Part shown: piece by piece, positions 1 through 5,401 of the stretch
How positions within the stretch are numbered: the first letter of the stretch is position 1
Layout: the number at the start of each line of letters is the position of its first letter
NCBI GenBank assembly: GCA_027064265.1
Contig: JAMOQA010000089.1
Location: 1-5,401 of the forward strand
Source of the DNA: Acidobacteriota bacterium
Lineage (GTDB): Bacteria > Acidobacteriota > Polarisedimenticolia > J045
Direction: 5' to 3'
DNA length: 5,401 nt
Notes under the pieces: generated by a model
The model's input: only the letters and a program-made list of their open reading frames with translations
Told to the model about the DNA's origin: nothing
Databases searched by the model: none
Position numbers and translations under genes: made by a program

Positions 1-456
1 ACGGACGGCGACGCCCAGGTCTGGGACCTCTCGGGCCACGTCCCGTCGACGGTGACCCTCGGGCCGGTCCTCGCCCTGGGGCCCGACCGCCTGGTGGTGG
101 CTCCCTCCCGGGAGGTGGCCCTCGCCGTGCTGCGGCGCGAGGGAGGGGTCGGGGAGGATCCCGCGGTGGCCGGCGCGGTCGAACGTCTTGCCGGTGGTCG
201 GCCGGTCGGGTTCATCGGCTACCAGGACGTCGGGGCAGGGCTCGAGGTCATCGACCGCCTGCAGCAGACGATCGGCGACTCCCCGGGTGGGGCGCAGCTC
301 CCCCTGGAGCTCCGGGGCCTCCTCGGGGACCTGCTCTCCTGCAGCCGCGGGATGGCCAGCGGGATCGCCGAGGAGGCCAGGACGGTCCAGGTGGGCACCC
401 GCACGCCGGACGGCTTCCGGGCCCGCTTCGAGACCCTCAGGGAAGGCGGGCCGTGA
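1..456 (+). CDS. C-terminal part of an unrecognised protein, possibly DUF3352-like (5' end outside window)
   Basis: The reading frame is open from the first base to a TGA at 454-456, giving the last 151 residues of a longer protein. An internal GTG at 52 has no convincing ribosome site, so I read this as a truncated gene and not one starting there. The fragment is soluble-looking, without a membrane segment. It shows the pattern 'DRLVVAPSREVALAVLR' followed by 'EDPAVAGAVERLAGGRPVGFIGYQDVG' (a strand, then a helix with a pseudo-repeat feel) and ends in 'VQVGTRTPDGFRARFE'. That order (display of a value, loss of small scores, a late 'T.PDG' strand) reminds me of DUF3352-type surface or lipoproteins, whose function is unknown. 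This is only a resemblance. A lone Cys lies near residue 114. Its stop overlaps the next small ORF, and larB follows closely, so it may be in one transcript with larB. Confidence 0.6.
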   Translation, partial: TDGDAQVWDLSGHVPSTVTLGPVLALGPDRLVVAPSREVALAVLRREGGVGEDPAVAGAVERLAGGRPVGFIGYQDVGAGLEVIDRLQQTIGDSPGGAQLPLELRGLLGDLLSCSRGMASGIAEEARTVQVGTRTPDGFRARFETLREGGP

Positions 457-518
457 GCGGGCGGAAGGAGCGGAGCCAGCGCCGCCTCGTGGTGGTGGCC
501 GACGGGGGCTCGCGATGA
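453..518 (+). CDS. possible 21-residue ORF coupled to both neighbours
   Basis: A GTG at 453-455 overlaps the TGA of the upstream gene (454-456), and the ORF ends in a TGA (516-518) that overlaps the larB ATG (515-517). It encodes MSGRKERSQRRLVVVADGGSR. The purine-rich GGAAGG at 441-446 sits 6 bases before the GTG, a usable ribosome site. The peptide has a basic first half and a short hydrophobic VVVA run, and matches no family I recognise. What is seen is the pair of 1-to-4-base overlaps. That the ORF is translated, for example to relay ribosomes from the upstream gene to larB, is inference. It could equally be a chance ORF in GC-rich sequence, or what remains of a lost gene. Confidence 0.25.
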   Translation: MSGRKERSQRRLVVVADGGSR

Positions 519-1276
519 CCTGGGACACTCGGAGCCTGCGGCGGCTCCTCGAGCAGGTGGCCGCCGGGCAGGTCGACCCCCGGGAGGCGGCCGAGCGGCT
601 CGCCGCCCTGGGAACGGCGGACCTCGGCCATACCCGGGTCGACCACCACCGGGTGGTGCGCCGGGGGATGCCCGAGGTGGTCTACGGCGAGGGGAAGACC
701 CCGGACCAGGTCCTCGAGATCGTCGACCACCTGGTCGCCCGGGGCGACGCCCCGGTCCTGGTCACCCGGCTGGATCCCGGGACCGGCGAGGCCCTTGCCG
801 CGCGGCACCCGCGGGGGCGCTGGGACCCGGTGTCCCGGACGTTCCTCTGGCGGAAGGGGAAGGGCCGGTTGCGCCCCGGCCTCCTCGTGGTGTCCGCGGG
901 GACGTCCGACCTGCCGGTGGCCCGGGAGGTGGAGGTCAGCGCCGAGGCCCTGGGTCTCGCGGCGGACACCCTGCACGACGTGGGGATCGCCGGGCTCCAT
1001 CGGCTGCTGGCGGAGCTGCCGCGGCTCCGCCGGGCCCGGGTGATCGTGGTGGTCGCCGGGATGGAGGGGGCGCTCCCCTCGGTGGTGGCGGGGCTGGTCG
1101 CGGCCCCGGTGATCGGGGTCCCGACCAGCGTCGGCTACGGGGCGTCCTTCGGTGGCCTCGCGGCGCTGCTCGGCATGCTGAACTCGTGCGCCGGCGGGCT
1201 GACCGTGGTCAACATCGACAACGGGTACGGGGCGGCCTGCGCCGCCCGGGCCATCCTCGACCTGCGCCGTTCGTGA
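515..1276 (+). CDS. larB: LarB, nickel-pincer cofactor biosynthesis (pyridinium-3,5-biscarboxylate mononucleotide synthase)
   Basis: LarB carboxylates C5 of the pyridinium ring of nicotinic acid adenine dinucleotide with CO2 and releases AMP, giving the dinicotinic acid mononucleotide that LarE and LarC turn into the nickel-pincer cofactor of LarA-type racemases. The 253-residue product has the usual family length. The N-terminal LarB-specific part carries 'MPEVVYGEGKTPDQ' (52-65). The PurE/AIRC-like C-terminal part (about 121-253) has 'SAGTSDLPVA' (127-136), 'EGALPSVVAGLV' (194-205), 'VPTSVGYGASFGGLA' (212-226 region) and 'MLNSCAGG' then 'VVNIDNGYGAA'. Cys225 in 'NSC' corresponds to the cysteine shown to attack the substrate in the Lactobacillus enzyme. 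I chose the ATG at 515 because the first helix (TWDTRSLRRLLEQV) begins there; the in-frame open stretch upstream is low-complexity Arg/Gly. The ribosome site is weak (GGGGG at 504-508). No larC, larE or larA is visible here. Confidence 0.94.
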   Translation: MTWDTRSLRRLLEQVAAGQVDPREAAERLAALGTADLGHTRVDHHRVVRRGMPEVVYGEGKTPDQVLEIVDHLVARGDAPVLVTRLDPGTGEALAARHPRGRWDPVSRTFLWRKGKGRLRPGLLVVSAGTSDLPVAREVEVSAEALGLAADTLHDVGIAGLHRLLAELPRLRRARVIVVVAGMEGALPSVVAGLVAAPVIGVPTSVGYGASFGGLAALLGMLNSCAGGLTVVNIDNGYGAACAARAILDLRRS

Positions 1277-1286
1277 GGGACCGTTC

Positions 1287-1306
1287 GGGCTTGCCCGGAA
1301 GCCCTT
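1287..1306 (+). terminator. weak hairpin after larB
   Basis: The bases gggctt (1287-1292) and aagccc (1299-1304) can pair as a 6-bp stem with a 6-base loop, beginning 11 bases after the larB stop. Only two T residues follow, so intrinsic termination would be poor. It may instead be a 3'-end stabiliser or chance. The two Ts are also the start of a TTGACG -35-like hexamer (1305-1310). Confidence 0.3.
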
Positions 1307-1320
1307 GACGCGCAAGATGA

Positions 1321-1349
1321 TTGCACGCGGGCGGGGACCGGCGTACCAT
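1321..1349 (+). promoter_or_regulatory. predicted sigma70-type promoter for the dnaG-rpoD unit
   Basis: TTGCAC (1321-1326) and TACCAT (1344-1349) stand 17 bases apart, the ideal spacing. The -10 hexamer matches TATAAT at four of six places, the -35 matches TTGACA at three. A better -35 hexamer, TTGACG (1305-1310), lies 33 bases from the -10 and so cannot pair with it, and no -10 sits 17 bases after it. Transcription would start near 1356, about 270 bases before dnaG. The local A+T content is higher than its surroundings, which supports a promoter. It may serve dnaG-rpoD, a separate small RNA, or both. Confidence 0.5.
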
Positions 1350-1393
1350 TCCGCCGAACCCGGGCGCGGACCTTGAGGGGGGTCTGCGTCCAC

Positions 1394-1412
1394 GGTCAGG
1401 CAGGGCCTGGCC
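1394..1412 (+). other. local stem-loop in the dnaG leader
   Basis: ggtcaggc (1394-1401) pairs over all 8 positions with gcctggcc (1405-1412), including one G-U pair, leaving a 3-base loop. It competes with the long-range pairing of 1399-1407 with 1512-1521 and, separately, with ggcag/ctgcc (1399-1403 with 1414-1418). Function unknown. Confidence 0.35.
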
Positions 1413-1458
1413 GCTGCCACGACGAGGGGTCCTGGACGGGGTGCCGCCCGCCGGCGCG

Positions 1459-1485
1459 GCGCGTGCAACCGGGGACTGCACGCGC
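1459..1485 (+). other. perfect 9-bp inverted repeat in the dnaG leader
   Basis: gcgcgtgca (1459-1467) and tgcacgcgc (1477-1485) are exact reverse complements separated by 9 bases. One more G-C pair (1458 with 1486) and a ccgg/ccgg pair (1451-1454 with 1488-1491) extend it. No T-run follows, so it is not an intrinsic terminator. It could be the tip of a structured RNA or a binding site for a dimeric protein. Confidence 0.5.
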
Positions 1486-1549
1486 CTCCGGCCCCGGGGA
1501 ACCCTCCCCGCGGCCCCTGCCGGGGGCGGGGCGCGAGAGGGACGGAACC

Positions 1550-1574
1550 GGTCGACCCGGGCCCCGGGCCGACC
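1550..1574 (+). other. stem-loop close to the dnaG start
   Basis: ggtcg (1550-1554) pairs with cgacc (1570-1574), and cccgg (1556-1560) with ccggg (1564-1568), interrupted by one A/C mismatch, giving a very stable 10-bp hairpin. It ends about 50 bases before the dnaG start codon. No U-tract follows. It uses the same bases as the closing stem of the long rod, so the two are mutually exclusive. Confidence 0.4.
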
Positions 1575-1626
1575 ACGGAGAGCATGCCCGAGAACCCCGC
1601 AGAGGATCAACCCCCCGAGAGGCTCC

Positions 1627-3465
1627 ATGGCATCCACCTACAGGGACTGGGTCGAGGCGGTCCGCGAGGCGGCCGACATCGTCGAGGTGGTCGGCGAGAC
1701 GGTCGCCCTGCGCCGTGCGGGCCGGTCCCTGGTCGGGCTCTGCCCGTTCCACCAGGAGAAGACGCCGAGCTTCCACGTCGACCCGGGAAAGCAGCTCTTC
1801 TACTGCCACGGCTGCCACACCGGGGGCGACGTCTTCCGGTACGTCCAGCTGGTCCACCAGGTCGACTTCAACGAGGCGGTCGGGCTGCTGGCGGAGCGCT
1901 ACGGGATCCCGCGGCCGGCCCGGGCCTCGGGACACGGGGAGGCCCGCGAGGCGAGGCAGCGCCGCCGGGCGCTCGACGCCCTCGCGGAGGCGCAGCGCTT
2001 CTTCCGGGCGGCCCTCGAGGGGCCCGCGGGCACGGCCGCGCGCCGCTACCTGGAGGGTCGCGGCTACGGGGCGGCGGAGCGGGAACGGTTCGAGCTCGGG
2101 TTCGCGCCGGACTCCTGGGACGCCCTGCTGCGGCACCTCTCCGGGAAGGGGTTCGGCGTCGAGGAGATCGTCTACGCCGGCCTCGCCGTTCCCCGCAGCT
2201 CGGGGGGCGGCGCCTACGACCGGTTCCGGGGGCGGGTCACCTTCCCGATCCGCGACCCGGCGGGGCGCGTCGTCAGCTTCGGCGGCCGCGCCCTCGGGGA
2301 CGCCACCCCGAAGTACCTCAACGGTCCGGAGACCCGGGTCTACGACAAGGGCCGCGTCCTCTACCGGCTGCACGAGGAGGGAAAGGCGATCCGCGCTTCC
2401 CGCCGGGCGATCCTGGTGGAGGGGTACTTCGACGCCCTCGGGCTCGCCCGGGCGGGCGTCGAGGGGGCGGTCGCCGTCTGCGGGACGGCCTTCGGCGAGG
2501 GCCACGCCCGGCTGCTCGGGCGGTTCTGCGAGACGGTGGTCCTCGTCTTCGACGGGGACGCCGCCGGCCGGCGGGCGGTGCACCGGTCCCTGCCGGCGCT
2601 CCTCGGGCACGGGCTCGGCGTGCGGGTCGTCCTGCTCCCCGAGGGGAGGGACCCGGACGACCTCGCCCGGGAGCGGGGCGCCGAGGGGGTCCGCGAGGCC
2701 CTCGCGGGCGCGATGGACCTGGTCGACTTCCTGGTCGCCGAGGCGCGGCGGGCCTTCGACCTCGCGAGCCTCGACGGCCGGACCCGCGCGGTGGAGATGG
2801 TGCTCCGGCACCTGGCCGCGCTGCCGAGCCCGATCGCCCGGGACGACGCGGCGCTCCGGGTCGCCGCGGGCCTCGGCATCGACGATCGCCTGGTGGTCGA
2901 GGAGCTGCGCCGGGCGGCCCGGGCGCGGGCGCGGACGGCGCGGGCGGAGATCCCCGGCCGCAACATCCGGTCGGCCCGCGCGTTCTCCCCGGCGGAGGAG
3001 GTCCTCCTGCGGTACCTGGCCGGGGCGGGCGCCGCGGCACCGGCGGACGCCCTTGCGCTCCTGGGCGAGCTGCCGCGGGAGGTTCTCGGGGAACCGGCGC
3101 GGCGCCTGGTCTCCGCGTGGGAGGAGGCCGCCCGGCGGGGCGAGGCCCCGGACGCGCGCCGCTTCGCGGACGCGGCCGAGGGACCCCTGCGGGAGGCGCT
3201 CCTCGCGCTGCTGTTCGCGCGGGGGCCGGAGCCGGGAATCGGCGACGCCCGCGGGGCGGTGACGGCGCTCCGGGAGCGGGCACTGCGGGAGCGGATGAAG
3301 GAACTGCAGGAACGGATCGAGCGGACGGCCGACGGGGCGGAGCGGGCCCGCCTGCTTGCCGAGAAGGTCGCGCTCGCGAAGGAGCTGCACGGTCTGGGCG
3401 CGGCGCCGGGGGACGGCCCCGGTCCCCGCGAACCCGCGCCCGGGTACGAGGCGGGCGCACCCTGA
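1627..3465 (+). CDS. dnaG: DnaG, DNA primase
   Basis: DnaG makes the short RNA primers for lagging-strand and origin replication, working with the DnaB helicase. The 612-residue product (E. coli 581) shows all three domains. The zinc-binding CHC2 domain (about 1-100) has Cys39, His42, Cys60 and Cys63 in 'CPFHQEKTPSF' and 'FYCHGCHTGGD'. The RNA polymerase domain (about 110-430) has the basic-groove motif 'ATPKYLNGPET' (226-236) and a TOPRIM fold with Glu265 ('VEGYFDA'), Asp309/Asp311 ('FDGDAAGRRA') and Asp342/Asp344 ('GRDPDDL'), the metal-binding acidic residues. The C-terminal helicase-binding part (about 450-590) is helical and Ala/Arg/Glu-rich and ends in a Gly/Pro tail. The ATG at 1627 fits the family start; GAGAGG at 1617-1622 lies 4 bases upstream. 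The frame is open back to 1321 but that stretch looks non-coding. rpoD follows after 47 bases, as in the macromolecular synthesis operon. Confidence 0.98.
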   Translation: MASTYRDWVEAVREAADIVEVVGETVALRRAGRSLVGLCPFHQEKTPSFHVDPGKQLFYCHGCHTGGDVFRYVQLVHQVDFNEAVGLLAERYGIPRPARASGHGEAREARQRRRALDALAEAQRFFRAALEGPAGTAARRYLEGRGYGAAERERFELGFAPDSWDALLRHLSGKGFGVEEIVYAGLAVPRSSGGGAYDRFRGRVTFPIRDPAGRVVSFGGRALGDATPKYLNGPETRVYDKGRVLYRLHEEGKAIRASRRAILVEGYFDALGLARAGVEGAVAVCGTAFGEGHARLLGRFCETVVLVFDGDAAGRRAVHRSLPALLGHGLGVRVVLLPEGRDPDDLARERGAEGVREALAGAMDLVDFLVAEARRAFDLASLDGRTRAVEMVLRHLAALPSPIARDDAALRVAAGLGIDDRLVVEELRRAARARARTARAEIPGRNIRSARAFSPAEEVLLRYLAGAGAAAPADALALLGELPREVLGEPARRLVSAWEEAARRGEAPDARRFADAAEGPLREALLALLFARGPEPGIGDARGAVTALRERALRERMKELQERIERTADGAERARLLAEKVALAKELHGLGAAPGDGPGPREPAPGYEAGAP

Positions 3466-3499
3466 GCCCGGAGGGCCGGGGTTCGCCGGAACGAGGAGC

Positions 3500-3512
3500 A
3501 AGGAGGATTGCC

Positions 3513-3515
<3 letters not shown>
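3500..3515 (+). promoter_or_regulatory. perfect Shine-Dalgarno fixing the TTG start of rpoD
   Basis: AAGGAGG (3500-3506) is followed by 6 bases and then TTG (3513-3515). The frame has no ATG or GTG at comparable spacing, and an earlier TTG (3508-3510) is out of frame and too close. The strong site probably compensates for the weaker start codon. Confidence 0.85.
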
Positions 3516-5252
<1,737 letters not shown>

Positions 5253-5290
5253 CGTGGCCATCGCCTCTATCCAGGTCAAGGACGGCACGG

Positions 5291-5326
5291 AGCCCGGGAG
5301 CCACAGGCCCCCGGGCTTCGTTTCTC
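5291..5326 (+). terminator. Rho-independent terminator of the dnaG-rpoD unit
   Basis: agcccggg (5291-5298) pairs perfectly with cccgggct (5310-5317); inside, gcc (5300-5302) pairs with ggc (5306-5308) around the loop aca, separated by one A/C mismatch. The T-rich ttcgtttctc (5317-5326) follows directly. It begins 38 bases after the rpoD stop. Confidence 0.85.
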
Positions 5327-5374
5327 CCGCGCCGCGCGTCTTCTCCCTGGCCGCGCACGTCGCGGATCCCGCAG

Positions 5375-5394
5375 GGGCGCAGCGTGCTGCGCCC
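5375..5394. other. perfect 8-bp hairpin near the window edge
   Basis: gggcgcag (5375-5382) and ctgcgccc (5387-5394) are exact reverse complements around the 4-base loop cgtg. Neither side has a T-run, so termination is not clear. It lies in apparently non-coding sequence after the rpoD terminator and may belong to a neighbour outside the window, to a dispersed repeat, or to an operator. Confidence 0.4.
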
Positions 5395-5401
5395 GTCGTC
5401 G

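Larger units (their letters stand above)
1356..1574 (+). ncRNA. candidate structured RNA or long structured leader of dnaG
   Basis: This GC-rich non-coding stretch follows the predicted promoter. By hand it folds into one extended rod: 1359-1364 with 1556-1561, 1369-1372 with 1550-1553, 1387-1391 with 1540-1544, 1399-1407 with 1512-1521 (one bulge), 1424-1428 with 1502-1506, 1437-1441 with 1492-1496, 1451-1454 with 1488-1491. The tip is a perfect 9-bp stem, 1459-1467 with 1477-1485, closing a 9-base loop (accggggac). The overall shape and length of about 205 bases recall 6S RNA, but I see none of its diagnostic sequence. RNase P RNA, SRP RNA and tmRNA signatures are also missing. High GC makes accidental pairing likely, so only the apical stem is really persuasive. 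It may be a 5' leader of dnaG mRNA. Confidence 0.3.

Noticed and set aside
188..514. N-terminal extension of larB
   Set aside because: It overlaps the upstream gene in another frame and gives Ser/Arg/Gly-rich low complexity; LarB normally begins near ATG 515.
1305..1326. Possible sigma54 promoter (ttgacg ... ttgca)
   Set aside because: The two elements are 16 bases apart from TT to TT instead of 12, and the essential GG of the -24 box is missing.
1394..1418. SRP RNA-like string ggtcagg followed by gctgcc
   Set aside because: It recalls the conserved GGTCAGG and AGCAGCC of 4.5S RNA, but the GGAAG apical region and the flanking bulges are missing.
1321..1626. N-terminal extension of dnaG to TTG 1321
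   Set aside because: It would put the start inside the promoter, has no ribosome site and encodes Arg/Pro/Gly-rich sequence absent from primases.
1584..3512. In-frame upstream extension of rpoD to an ATG at 1584
   Set aside because: It runs through dnaG in another frame, is Gly/Arg/Pro-rich low complexity and has no sigma-factor similarity; the perfect Shine-Dalgarno at 3500-3506 marks the real start.
5327..5401. tRNA gene after rpoD
   Set aside because: No GGTTCGA-like T-loop or cloverleaf arms could be found; only the one hairpin at 5375-5394 is present.

Overview
The window is a very GC-rich stretch of bacterial chromosome with all recognisable genes on the + strand. Third codon positions are almost all G or C. 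DnaG aligns closely with the E. coli numbering, and the sigma factor has both a region 1.1 and a roughly 200-residue non-conserved insert. Together with the LarB gene this points to a proteobacterium-like lineage, perhaps Desulfobacterota or another former deltaproteobacterial group. That placement is inference from sequence style, not a computed phylogeny.

Layout: 1-456 is the 3' end of an unrecognised protein gene, possibly DUF3352-like. Its stop overlaps the GTG of a possible 21-codon ORF (453-518), whose stop in turn overlaps the ATG of larB (515-1276). LarB is the first enzyme of nickel-pincer cofactor synthesis. A 350-base gap (1277-1626) follows. It holds a weak hairpin after larB, a plausible sigma70-type promoter (1321-1349) and a long leader of about 270 bases. 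The leader can be folded into one extended rod, so a non-coding RNA or regulatory leader is possible. Then come dnaG (1627-3465, DNA primase) and rpoD (3513-5252, housekeeping sigma factor, TTG start behind a perfect Shine-Dalgarno sequence). They are 47 bases apart and probably co-transcribed. A hairpin terminator lies at 5291-5326, and a second perfect hairpin sits near the window edge (5375-5394).

Functionally the centre of the window is the dnaG-rpoD part of the classical macromolecular synthesis operon, which couples replication priming to transcription initiation. The usual first gene rpsU is not present upstream. The larB block is a separate unit concerned with a nickel cofactor. I found no mobile element, CRISPR array, tRNA or rRNA. 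The least explained element is the structured leader between larB and dnaG.
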